Assembly (NCBI RefSeq): GCF_001039355.2
Contig: NW_019776037.1
Location: forward strand, 56,040-120,039
DNA from: Lingula anatina
Lineage: Eukaryota; Brachiopoda; Lingulata; Lingulida; Lingulidae
Direction of reading: 5' to 3'
Length of the DNA stretch: 64,000 bases
The notes under the pieces are model-generated. The model did not search any database. It saw only the letters and a list, made by a program, of their open reading frames with translations, and was not told the origin of the DNA. Positions 1-11,839 of the stretch are shown here, one piece after another; position 1 is the stretch's first letter; each line of letters starts with the position of its first letter. A program made the translations under genes and the position numbers.

Positions 1-3000
1 AGTTGATTAACCTCTTTAGACTTAACATGTTGTTTTTGAGAAAAGGGGTTATAGAGAATTAATGCCAAACGAATTTCAAACAAAGACATTACGTAAAGTT
101 ACTTCAAATGCACGTGAAATTGGAAAAGGGGGTTATAGAATTACGAGGCAAACAAAGACATAATGTGAAGTTACTTAAAATGCTTGTGAATCATTAAATG
201 TTTTCAACATGTTGACTGAAACATACATTAACTTTTGATTTCAGATCAAGGCGTCGCACAAGAAGTACATCATTGTTGCTGTTGCTGTCATTGTTGTTGT
301 TGCTGTTGCTGTCGGTGGAATATTGGGAGCAGTTCACATCTCTAACAATGCAGCACAAGATGTGTGGAAGGTGGGCATACTAACTGTAGTATACTATGTT
401 TGAAGTCTCCATTTATTTACATTCCATGTCTGTTTCTATTGTTTTTATCAATACTGTTTTGTTTTAATGACATGTGTTCTACTTTTTCATAATTCATTCG
501 TTTGGTGTAACAGATTCTGGCGTCATTGTGATGTGGCACTTGTCAATGGCGTACTAACGCGACAGTAACGTCAAAAAAACACTGAAATATCAACGTAATA
601 AGGTGTCTTTCTTCAGGAGTACCACCTTCGTTTCACTAACAAAGACGGCACGAGTGAAAATGAGAATATTAAGGTCAATGTCAAGGACAATGTCACCGTG
701 TACAACGTTCCAGATGAGCGATTTCACGTTGCCATGGATAACCCAAGGGTAAGATAAAACCAAAATATTAATAACAGCAGTTTAAAGTTTTTGAAGTATT
801 AAATGGTAAGAATCAGTTGTTTAATTCGGGGTATAAAATATACAGGTAACCTTATCAGCGTCATATTTCCTTTATTAAAATCAAAATTCTGGATGCCATG
901 ATGCCGAATCTTACTGAACAGAATATTTCTGGTTATCGGCACAGAAAGTATGATTACATGACCCAGATAACTGCAATGACTTACTTTCTTTATTGTTGCA
1001 GCCTAAAAGAATAAAGGTATTCATAATCACCATTTTAGGGTCTTGTGGTGTACAAAATGGAGATGAACAATAGGTTTGCGTGCTACGTGACGCCAATGAA
1101 CAAGTCGGACGAGGCTGACAGCAAGGACGTGGCCAACAGTCTTGAAAAGGCTGTAAGTATTTTTTAAAGATTCAAATGTTTTCCAACTCCATGCAGAAAT
1201 TCAAAGTTTTATCACAAAATTGAGGCCACTGCCCCCCCCCACCCCCACCCTCTTTAACAATCCGTGGAAAATGACGAATTTGATTAAAGTGTTGTTTGAT
1301 TGAGGCAACCAGTACCATAGAGCATTAAATTTTGAACGAGCAATTCTATTTACGTTTGCTTACTGAATATGGAAAACTGTATGATAATACTTGAAATAGA
1401 CATTTGACGGGTAGCTTTAGCATATTGCCACACATCGCCCAAAACTCCTTATTTACTGCTTACATACATTTTTTTGGGTAATAAATAAATCTTCAGTGTT
1501 CAGTGACTAAATTAATTAACATTAATTAATTAACATGACGTCATAATTGCGATTTTGGGTTAAAGTCGATTTCTCAAGTTTCTCTTTTACCTAAGAACCA
1601 ACGATCACCGTTAATTTAATGACACTATAGTACTCCAAAACCTTGACAGCGATTTTTCTTAAAAGTCTTATTTAAGATTTTAACATTTATAAAGCAAAAT
1701 AATGCCTTTGTTTGATGAAAATATGTCATTGAACTCATAATGCCCTAGCAAAAACATTTAAACCGCAATGACGGCATCTGGATGATAATTAAGGGTTACA
1801 TTATCCTAAATTATTCTTCTTTCAGAGAAACGACGAGATCAATAACCCAGATGAGGATGAACAAACACAATACGTTGCCAACTCCTCTCCAATTAAGGAC
1901 AGATCCTTTCTTAGTCCCAAAATACGGGACTTTTGTAAGGATCTGGAGGCGTATTGGCTGACGGAGAAGGATGACGGTGCTGTAGATGGCGCCACCACTA
2001 AGGCACCGGCAGGTGAGAAAGAAAGGAGGCATTATTATACTTATTCTAATATGTCAAAATGATTTCTTAAATAAGAAAAAAATACAACAAGACCATTGAA
2101 TCAGTGGAACTCATGCATACCTTTATCTTCATACTTATATTAAGAATGTTTGTTACTTTTATTATATTTTCATCCTATTAAACAATGTGTTGAACTATGC
2201 ACTTTGGGTCTAAAGGCCTGAAATTCGGAAATACAAAAAAATCAAACTTGAAAGAAGTTATTGCAGCCAGTTAATAAATCGTGGTTGAATCGGCTGACAT
2301 GGTTAATTATTTTGATCAATATAACGTTTCTTTTAGCTTTGGTACAATATTGGTTTATCGTGTAAGATAAAGATATTGAATCCGTGAGTCAGAGATCGAG
2401 TTCTATTGTTCAACTTTGTGAACAAAAAAATGTTACGTATGGCCTTTGCATTAGATGCCAATATGCTTTGGTACTTTAAATTGGTCAATGTGTTTTATGT
2501 TGTTTGATGTGTTTTACATTTCAGGGAACAGTCGACAAAAGCGCGGTTGTTACTATCGCCGTATTACTCTTCGTCGATACGTTGTCATTTACCGCTACGG
2601 TAGGCGATACGTCAGATATTACTATTACAGTGCAGTGCGTCTCCGTTGCTACGGCTAAATTCGGCAGGCTCATCCTAATATCAACCCAGTCATCTTAAGT
2701 GTGAGTCTCACGTAAACAAGAGCTCAATAAATCAGCAATCTAAACTGTGATTTTTTTTTAGTTTCTTGATTTAAAATGCACAAAGAATGTTTGAAACTCT
2801 GCTTATTTCACGGCTGCTTTTGGGTGTCGCCCTGTGCTCAACTTTTCCGGTTAACTAGACTTTAAAAGTACTTTGGCTTAGATTAAGTACGTGCTATCGA
2901 ATGAACTGAAGAGATATAATGGTAAATCAAAAAAAGATGGCGATAGTCAGCGCCATCTTCTGTTTATGAAATAACAGACTCTGCGGTTGTAATTTTATTT

Positions 3001-3440
3001 TGGATTTATTTGATTTGGTTTGAAATGAAAGATGTTGCACAAATGTTTGTCATTAAAGAGATCGATCTCGGCAAGATATTTTAGTTGTAAATTGCATACT
3101 ACATGATTCTGGGAACCATTTGAGTCTTTGGGTGTGGAGCATATTTGCGTTACCATTTGTTTGAACTTTGTCCTGTTCTATCGTAAGAGATGAACTAGAT
3201 ATAAAGCTTTGAAAACAGTATCATAAGGGCGTTGGTATTATTTGAATTGAACAGTGCTAAAGCTTTTGTCATTTCAATAAACTTTAGTCAGTATCAAATG
3301 GCTGAGTTTTTCATTTTCTGTGAGATCAACAAAATACCAAATTAATTAAACAACAATTAGTCCTTCACTTCAACATGCATCATTTCAATTGTAACGATAG
3401 CGGCATATCGAAATTTCATAGTTGTAATGAAGATTTTTGG
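1..3440 (+). repeat. Tandem duplication unit A (BRICHOS gene, introns and 3' flank)
   Basis: Exons, introns and about 780 bp of 3' flank match 8900-12630 in the same order and orientation. Intron similarity is high but interrupted by indels; copy 2 has a roughly 290-bp insertion around 10630-10915 in intron 5. The match stops near 3440, which is one border of the duplicated unit. The other border is left of the window for this copy. Confidence 0.85.
245..2658 (+). CDS. BRICHOS-domain antimicrobial-peptide precursor, copy 1 (5' partial)
   Basis: Five exons are visible: 245-370, 617-748, 1039-1152, 1826-2012 and 2525-2658 (stop TAA). All have AG/GT borders and consistent phases (0,0,0,1). The first coding exon must lie left of the window. 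Exon 245-370 encodes a Val/Ala-rich membrane segment (YIIVAVAVIVVVAVAVGG) behind a basic stretch, so a type II membrane anchor is likely. The next exons encode a BRICHOS-like domain, with one Cys in FACYVTPM and a second in RDFCKDL. The last exon has a furin-type site (RQKR) directly before a 37-residue C-terminal peptide with Cys at peptide positions 2 and 35, ten Arg and many Tyr, ending CYG. In annelid arenicin-type precursors the BRICHOS prodomain chaperones a C-terminal beta-hairpin peptide that is cut off; the same role is inferred here. An AATAAA lies at 2726-2731. The family call is good; activity is untested. Confidence 0.82.
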
Positions 3441-4501
3441 CTATATCAATATTGAACGTCTATTGTGTATCTTTAATGTACACTGGACACAAATTATGAC
3501 GTCAAGCAGGGGAGCGGGAGTTATACAATATAATCGCCTTACCAGGGCCACGTGTAAGATAAGTGTATACGCTTTACATGTTTTACCCTCTTTAAGTAAA
3601 GTTTATTATTATTATGATTATTATTATTTTTATTATTATTATTATTATTACCAACGACTTTGGTCAAACTGAAATAATCTTGACGAGGAAAAGAACCAAA
3701 TGACGCCTTCGGTAGAACACATAACATGGTACTAATATATAAACCCCAAGGCGTGATGGACGACAAGGTCTGAGTGTTATAATCTGTGCTTTGGATCCCG
3801 TATCAAACATCTCTCCACCAAAGGAAGTTGTGAAAACGGCAAGTGTATTGAAGTTATGGCCATCTCTGTCGCCTGAAGTCATCATATCCTTTTTTATTTG
3901 ACTTACGTGCAAGACTACTGATCAAATCCAAGCCCCACCATTTACAAGTAAACATTCCGTTTTAAAAAAAATCTAAGCAGACGTTTCAGCAAAGTATAGA
4001 CCTATTCCTATAAAACGGGCATACATCTATGATAATAACAAAAAAGGGGATAGAATAGTACCTCCAAGATGAATAACTTGGCGTGTGTTGCAGCTAACAG
4101 CAATATTGTGTTAGTTGGGAGTTCATTCCAATCGAGTCGAGGCCATGGGTCCTAACTCGCAATGGCGATTGCTGCAAATGGTCACCCTGATCACTACCAA
4201 ACTCGAATCACCTTTAAGCTAGCTCATTTCTGTCTTACACTGCTTACGAAAATTTCATCAAAGTCCACCTTTAACCTTTTAGAGTTGCTTTGTAGACCGG
4301 TGACAAATGAACAAAAACAGGCAAACAAACAGACTTACGGGNCTATAGCTAGGACTGGAGTATCAATGTACACAGGGTGTGACCGCCAACACATGGTAAC
4401 ATGACAAATTCTGTAACAGTCCTTATCGCTGTAGAAATAGCGTGGGCGATGCACACTGCAGGTGAAATCAATGAATGAGAACTCCTGTGTATCTTCCTGA
4501 T
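3441..4501. other. Intergenic, no gene seen
   Basis: This stretch has a short TTA-rich microsatellite at about 3603-3651 and a single N at 4342. No exon with conserved coding character was found on either strand. Confidence 0.5.
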
Positions 4502-4661
4502 CAGGGCCGTAGCCTGAGCAAAATGCCAGGGGGGGCAGTAAGCGGACACGAGGGGTCGAAGCCCCCGAGGGGGGAGGGGGTGTCCCTCTACCAGTGTGGA
4601 AAATTCTAAATCCCAGGGGGGGCAGCTGCCCCCCCTGCCCCCCCCGGAGGCTACGGCCCTG
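4502..4661. mobile_element. Non-autonomous DNA transposon (MITE), G/C-rich interior
   Basis: The ends are inverted copies: CAGGGCCGTAGCC at the left and GGCTACGGCCCTG at the right. The interior is rich in G runs, then C runs, so it can fold on itself. The flanks share CTGAT on both sides (4497-4501 and 4662-4666), a possible 5-bp target duplication. No transposase is present. The superfamily is not assigned with confidence. Confidence 0.75.
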
Positions 4662-5117
4662 CTGATCAAATTGTTTAACTCTGTCATGGGGGTGGGGAAC
4701 ACGTGTGGTACAACATGTTGTAGGACGAGGAGGGGGGACTACCTTTAACTCCATTAAACGTATAACTGCGTGTATTTCTGATAGAACGCAAGCGATATGT
4801 ATAAGCACCGTAATCAATGCAACGTGTGCCTCTAGAAAATGATCTTTCAATGGGCCGAAGAAGGGTATACAGGCTAACGGAGGCACTGGGATTTTACCAC
4901 CCCATGGTTCTCCAAAGATTTTATAATCACATCATGCCTTAACTCGTACATAAGCGAGACGAAACCTACCTTCTGATCATGTAGCTTTTTTTAAATATAA
5001 AGATGAAAGGATTTACATGATGACAGTAATTTTAAAATATTGGTTATTCTAAATTCCGTTCCTGATTTTTCTATCAATCTGCTCAACCAAATCAAAGAAA
5101 CCCGAGCGTGTTTTCAG

Positions 5118-5189
5118 ATTAGGAGTGAATTGTTCGAATGCCCATATTGTAAAATACTCAGTAGACATGCACAATGCCATCTAAAACAG
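5118..5189 (+). other. Possible isolated zinc-finger-like exon
   Basis: A 72-nt open segment sits between TTTTCAG and CAG|GTAAG. It encodes IRSELFECPYCKILSRHAQC plus HLKQ, giving a C-x2-C-x5-H-x3-H arrangement. No neighbouring exons were found, so it may be a fragment of a larger gene, a captured exon, or chance. Confidence 0.25.
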
Positions 5190-6896
5190 GTAAGAATAAA
5201 TATATATTTTCATAAAATAAAATGATATTTACTGGACATGGGAATGCAGTTATAGCTTATAACTTACTATAGCATGGATTGGGACCTGACAACAATAAGG
5301 AAAGGCTGTGCACAAATCAACACCGAGAGAGCAGCCTTGTCACAATGTACTTTCACTTCCAGCAATATTAATGTAGCCCTGGCGGCAATTACCTGTAGAA
5401 GATAGTGTTTTTAATAGCAGTAAAAGTAAGGGGGAGTACAAATATTCGAAAGGGGTTAAAATGAGTATATTCCCTCTATGATGTTCTCAATTCTATCCCT
5501 CGATGATCACTTCTATATCATTTCCCCTCGGTCCAGCCGTTTCGAAAGTATGAGGACTGTTATTCACATCCCCACCCCCGGGACACCCCCTCCCCCCTCC
5601 GGACAAATCTACTCGGACATCCCCCCTTTCAGTCATGAAATGCTACTCTTTGCAATAAACAGTGTAATACTGGGAACAAATTATAATCCCTGTCTTTAAT
5701 TAACCTGCATCTTTAAACAAATAATCTCACTTATCCAAGTATTTCTTTGAGAAACTGTCACTTTTAATTGTTTCACCACTACCCCATGACAAATAAACAA
5801 TGACTTTTAAAACTTGTTTTCCTTTTATTTTTATATATTAATTGTTAAATGTATTTTCTTGACCTGTTATTCAGATAACTGACTAGCAATCAAATGAAAT
5901 GCAGTTAATATTTAATGACTTAAGTTTTGCTTTCAGAACAAAAACGATGAAATGGTGTTTGATATATAAACGTAAAGGCAAATTCTCAAACTTTGTCTTT
6001 GGCATGTAAAATTATATGTTACCTCTCAAGTATGTTTTAGAACATAAGAGAACTTTCCGAAACATGTGATCATAATTACAAATAGAATAACTAATACTTA
6101 CGTCATATAGCCATACTGTAAATATTCGGTAAATTATTCATGAAACGTATAAATGCTTTAAAAAGATAATTAAAAATTGTAATATTTTTTCTTGGGGAGG
6201 GGGAGGGGGAGAGCAATATTATCTATGGGGTGATTGACTGGGGGGGGGGCTGGGGAACTGTCCTTGAATCAAAAGGACCACTATTTCAACATCAGTCTTT
6301 TGGTCATTAATAAACAAGATATTACGTGAAGTATTTTTAGAATACTTAATAGATAGTTCTCTCTGTAAACTGGAGTTGTTTACGAATAGAGAACCGGTTA
6401 AATGCAGTTTTGGCCACAAACCAGGTTTAGACATGTCAGATCGAAAAACTTTTAGGGAGAAGTGAGCGGACATTTTAGGTGGGCATCAAATGCTCCTTGT
6501 ATCATATGTCTTCGTCTTTCACTTTCGTTTTCAGTTAGTTAAACACATATTGCGTGCCTTAAAATGCAACGGAGATTTTAAAGAATTATGAACACATAAT
6601 GGAGCAATATAAAGTCATTGCATACCGCGCTTGTTTCTGTGCTGTGCTGACCAACGCCCCCTCTCCAACAAAACTGGTACACAGTTAACGGTGTTTTCAA
6701 CAACCACTTCTTATCTTAGATAGATAACCACGTGGGAATGCACGAGATCTTGGAAGGAGGGGCCTTCCCTTCCCCTATCAAGACTTCACTGGCATTGCAA
6801 GCATATCCTTTTCCCCAGAAAAAAAAACATTGATTGTAGAAAGATATTCTATTATTTCTATTCTATGATTTCTATATTTCTATTATTTATTCTCTT

Positions 6897-6960
<64 letters not shown>

Positions 6961-7258
6961 GTCAAGTATCCAAAGCCCAAACAGGTATTTTGCACTCCAC
7001 TAAGTGTGCACACATACGCATTGCATCATACGTATCTAATCGCTTTCTCGCTACTGCAAACATGCAGTTGGAAAATACAGCAATACTTCCCGGTTGCGTT
7101 ATCTGAAAAAATATTGATTAGAACATCACCATTGAACACGTTTAAAGGAGTTGAAATCCAGTTTTTCGAAAACTCCTTATAAGAAGACGATTCAAAGAAG
7201 AGTAAATAACATGTATCAGAAGTTTGCGAGATAGCTGGCAGATTGCCAATTGCTTGCC
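5190..7258. other. Intergenic region with a (CT)n tract
   Basis: No coding exon was recognised. A CT/TC microsatellite runs from about 6897 to 6958. Several G-rich or C-rich runs (5570-5630, 6189-6255) generate spurious ORFs. Confidence 0.5.
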
Positions 7259-7261
7259 AGG

Positions 7262-7269
7262 TATAAAAG
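7262..7269 (+). promoter_or_regulatory. TATA box of BRICHOS gene copy 2
   Basis: TATAAAAG lies 90 bp upstream of the predicted ATG at 7359. This implies a start site near 7290-7300 and a leader of about 60 nt. A strong TATA box fits an inducible immune-type gene. Confidence 0.6.
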
Positions 7270-7358
7270 ACAGGTGTGTGTCGTGGACAAATTAAATCTT
7301 CCTTGTCATCATTTACAAAGGTTTGCTCTTATTGTTGCGACGCCGGTGCGTTTTCAAG

Positions 7359-10300
7359 ATGTTGCCAACCGTGAACGAGAAGTCGACCGACCCAAGGGTG
7401 ACCGTCGTCACTGATAGTGTGTCTCCTCGTCAAACTGACGCTGAGGTACGTGGCAAGGATACTAAGTTAAAAGGATAACAACTGTTCGTTTTGACAAAAA
7501 AAAAAAGAATTTTGCTGGGATAAATGACAATTTTTCCATACTTAATTATGGTTAATCAACCGATTTCTACATTCGAAGTTAGTCCTTTTTTTGTAATAAT
7601 ATCTTAAGAGATTATTACAGAGTATAACCATCTATGGAGGGCAGGTGGTCCAATGACAAACACAGATTTTTTCAGAATAACTGCCGTCTTTGTGGTAAAA
7701 TAGAAAATATTATATTTCTGTCAGTTTTTTTAATATGTATTTATTGTGAAATATAGATGTCATACAAAGAGTTGTTATCCCTTTAAGAAAAAAAGTGATT
7801 CAAATATTCTTAAATACAGCAAACAGGAATTTCCAAAAAAAAAAAAAAAAAGGATGGTAGAAACGAGGATGTTCGAAAAGCAAACTTATCGAAAGAATGA
7901 AATAGAGATTTAATGATAAAGTTTAATTAAAAAAAAAACATTATTTTGTTCTATAAACACCAGCTTTGAGATCGCTGTTTGTCTTAAGCATTTTGATGTC
8001 TATCAAACTATCTTCCTCGGGGAATGAGGCTGTCCAGGCAAATAGCCCTACCCAAGATACATGTAGGTACTTGCTTCTCAATCACCCACCTCCACTTGCT
8101 ACCTGAGCCCTCCCCCCTCCCCTCCGTCTCACTTCGCTGTGTTTATATTATCTTGATGCACTGTTTGTCCATAAGGTCTGACCGGAAACTATTTATGTTT
8201 AGGAATGGCCACACAATCCCATTATTGCGAGTGTCAAAAAAATGAGAGTGTTACAAACCCCAAATTTCACAATGAACAAAAACTTTTTGGATATTCTAAG
8301 TTCAAATTCCTTGTCATTATGCTGATTTGAACACTAAGAATGGAAACATTTTTCCTATCAAGGTGGTAAGTTGGCCAGCTAGCATGAGCAGTCAAATCGA
8401 CGCTAACTCTCTTGTGAGCTCGGCATCATAAAACGCTAGTGGGCGTTATTTAGCACAGCTCAACAGGCAAGCCAGTCCCTTGTAAACGGGCAAAACAGAC
8501 CCCCTTTTGGTAAGAAAATATAAGTTCTTCCCCAAAGAGATGCTGTTTTTACCGACGACATCTAATATCTCCAATATTTTTATAGATTGTTGTACTAAGA
8601 GCTCTAATCAAAGAGACCGAAGCCCATGTCGTCGTCGTCGGACTCCTTGGACTCCTCTTTTGCCGCAGGAGCCTCTTCTTCTCTTCATTAGCAGCTGAAA
8701 TTTGATTAAAATCATTTAGGACTTTTTAGACAAAACCTATAAACATAATTTGCACTTTTAATTATGGAAATGCTGTGATGGTGAAACAGTTTCATAATGC
8801 GGACACCGTAGTAACTAGTTGTGGGAATCAAACTCCTGTTATCTTACAGGCACTGGTAAACCAAGACAAAGGATTCTTAGTCCTCAAACAGACTACAAAA
8901 CAAGCTGACTTAACCTCTGTAGACTAAACATGATGTAATAGATAAAAGGGGTTAAAAAGAATTTATGCCAAACGAACTCCAAACAAAGACCTTCCGTAAA
9001 GTTACCTCAAATGCATGTGAAATTTGAAAAGGGGGTTAGATAATTACGAGGTAAACAAAGACATAACGTGAAGTTACTTTAAGTGCTTGTGAGTCATTTT
9101 AAAAAGGTATTCAAAATGTTGACCACCTTGACTGATTCATACATAAACTTTTGATTTCAGATCAAGGCGTCGTACAAAAAGTACATCATTGTTGCTGTTG
9201 CTGTCATTGTTGTTGTTGCTGTTGCTGTCGGTGGAACATTGGGAGCAGTTCACATGTCTAACAATGCAGCACAAGATGTGTGGAAGGTGGGCATACTAAC
9301 TGTAGTATACTATATGTTTAAAGTCTCTCTTTATTTACATTCCATGTCTGTTTCTATTGTTTTTATCAATACTGTTTTGTTTTAATGACATTTGTTCTAC
9401 TTTTTCACAATTCATTCGTTTGGTGTCACAGATTCTGGCGTCATTGTGATGTGACACTTGTCAATGGCGCACTAATGCGACAGTAATGGCAAAAATATAC
9501 TGAAAAAATAACCTGATAAGGTGTCTTTCTTTAGGAGTACCACCTTCGTTTCACTAACAAAGACGGCACGAGTGAAAAGGAGAATATTAAGGTCAATGTC
9601 AAGGACAATGTCACCGTGTACAACGTCCCAGATGAGCGATTTCACGTTGCCATGGATAACCCTAGGGTAAGATAATACCAAAATATTAATAACAGTACTT
9701 AAAAGTTTTTGAAATATTAAATGGTAAGAATCAGTTGTTTAATTCGGGGTGTAAATATATACAGATAACCTTGTCAGCATCATATTTCCTTTAAAAAAAT
9801 CAAATTCTGGATGGCCAAATCTTACTGAACAGGATATTTCTGGTTGTCGGCAGCGAAAGTATGATTACATGACCCAGATAACAGCAGTGACATACTCTCT
9901 TTATTGTTGCAGCCTATAAGAATAAAGGTATTCATAATCACCATTTTAGGGTCTTGTGGTGTACAAAATGGAGATGAACAATAGGTTTGCGTGCTACGTG
10001 ACGCCAATGAACAAGTCGGACGAGTCTGACAGCAAGGACGTGGCCAACGCTCTTGAAAAGGCTGTAAGTATTTTTAAAGATTCAAATGTTTTCTAACTCC
10101 ATGCAGATATTCGCAGTTTTATCACAAAATTTAGGCCACGGACCCCCCCACCCTCTTTATCAATCCATGGAAAACGAAGAATTTGATTAAAGTGTTATTT
10201 GATTGAGTCAACCAGTGCCATAGAGCTTTAAATGTTGAAAGAGCAATTCTCGTTACGTTTGCTTCCTGAATATGGAAAACTGTATAATAATAATTGAAAT

Positions 10301-11839
10301 AAACCTTTGCTTTAGCATATTGTCACATATCGCCTAAAACTCCCCATTTACTGCCTTACATACATTCTTTTATGTAGTAAATAAATCTCAGTGTTCAGTG
10401 ACTAAATTAATTAACATTTACACACATATATATGTCATCTTTCGGGTGATGGATAGTTGCAATTTTGGGGTAAAAACTGAAAAATCGGTTTCTCAAATTT
10501 ATCTTTTACCTGAGCACCCACGTTCAGTTTTAACGCTGATATAATGACACCATATAGTACTCCATCACCCTGCCAGCGATTTTTCTTAAAGGTCTTAGTG
10601 AGAATTTTATCGTTGATAAAGCAAAATAATGCCTTTGTTTAATGAAAATGGGGTTGTAGCCGAAACACTCCTGGTCAACTCTGCCAATTTTTGTGTTAAA
10701 GTCTTGTTCAGGGATGAAGTGACGCTCCATACCGGTTGCTATCTCACCTCAAAATAGAAAGTTGTTTAATTGACGATTAAAGCTTTGACTTATCGATGCT
10801 TGTACACTGCAAAGAAAAAATATAAAAGCCGAATTTTTAATTTTTTGAGTTTTTTTTTCATTGTTTTAAATCACCACAAAGATAGATGTATTATTAAATA
10901 ATTGCATGCATTGCATGCATGAAAAAACTCATTTTCGGTATCTGGATGATTATAAAGGGTTACAATATCTTAAATTATTATTCTTTCAGAGAAACGACGA
11001 GATCAATAACCCAGAAGAGGATGAACAAACGCAATACGTTGCCAACTCCTCTCCAATTAAGGACAGATCCTTCCTGAGTCCCAAAATACGGGACTTTTGC
11101 AAGGATCTGCAGGCGTATTGGCTGACGGAGAAAGATGGCGGTGCTGTAGATGGCGCCACCACTAAGGCACCGGCAGGTGAGAAAGAAAGGAGACATTATT
11201 ATACGTCTTTTAATATGTCGAAATAATTTCTTAAATAAGAAAAAATATAAAAAGACAATTGAATCAGTGGACCTCATGCATATCTTTATCTTCATACTTA
11301 TATTAAGAACGTTTGTTACTTTTATTGTATTTTCATCCTATGAAACGATGTGTTAAACTATGCACTTTTGGTCTAAAGGCCTGAAATACGAAAATATAAA
11401 TAAATAAACTTCAAACTTGAAAGAAGTTATTACAGCCAGTTACTAAATCGTGGTTGAATCGGCTGACATGATTTATTATTTTAATTAATATAACGTTTCT
11501 TTTGGCTGTGGTGCAATATGGGTTTGTCGTTTAAGTTAACAATATTGAATCCGTGTGTCAGAGATCGATTTTACAAAAATTCTATTGATCAACTTTGTGA
11601 AAAAAATTATGTTATGCATGAACTGTGCTGCTAGATACCAATATGCTCTGGTCTATTTATATAGTTCAATGTGCTTAATATTGTTTAATGTGTTTTATAT
11701 TTCAGAGAAAAGTCGACAGAAGCGTGCTTGTTACTATCAGCGCATTACTCTTCGTCGATACGTTGTCATTTACCGCTACGGTAGGCGATACGTCAGATAT
11801 TACTATTACAGTGCAGTGCGTCGCCGTTGCTACGGCTAA
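7359..11839 (+). CDS. BRICHOS-domain antimicrobial-peptide precursor, copy 2 (complete)
   Basis: Six coding exons: 7359-7445, 9161-9286, 9535-9666, 9950-10063, 10990-11176 and 11706-11839. All borders are AG/GT and the sum is 259 codons plus stop. Residues 1-29 are a hydrophilic N-terminus, so there is no cleavable signal peptide. Residues about 37-60 form a Val/Ala-rich membrane anchor. Residues about 72-215 are the linker and BRICHOS-like domain with Cys130 and Cys190. Residues 219-222 (RQKR) are a furin-type site, and 223-259 are the released peptide. The peptide has Cys224 and Cys257, ten Arg and a central YGRR that could be a hairpin turn. It differs from copy 1 at three of 37 positions (G1A, R5Q, L33R), with net Arg count unchanged. 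The terminal Gly could donate a C-terminal amide. Polyadenylation signal AATAAA is at 11907-11912. The peptide is not arenicin itself: it is much longer, with one possible long-range disulfide. Confidence 0.87.
8604..8693 (-). pseudogene. Ribosomal P1/P2 stalk protein C-terminal exon, frameshifted
   Basis: Read on the - strand, the segment ends in DDDDMGFGLFD and a stop codon, the hallmark tail of acidic ribosomal stalk proteins P1/P2. Upstream it reads APAAKEESKES. A TTTCAG acceptor precedes it at 8694-8699, and the first codons after that acceptor read ANEEKK in a different frame. One missing base in the GA-rich stretch near 8678-8682 would explain the shift. No other P1/P2 exons were found nearby. 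It lies antisense in intron 1 of the BRICHOS copy 2 gene. It could be a partial gene copy or a real exon with a sequence error. Confidence 0.6.

Noticed and set aside
2504-2698. Second open frame across the AMP last exon (VDKSAVVTIAVLL...), also open in copy 2
   Set aside because: The upstream exon ends in phase 1, which selects the Cys/Arg/Tyr frame with the RQKR site. The other frame is a by-product of shifted Arg and Tyr codons.
4335-4886. 183-codon ORF on the - strand
   Set aside because: It runs through the GC-rich MITE at 4502-4661 and a single N; no homology or splice support.
6865-7182. Leu/Ser-rich ORF
   Set aside because: Translation of a (CT)n microsatellite.
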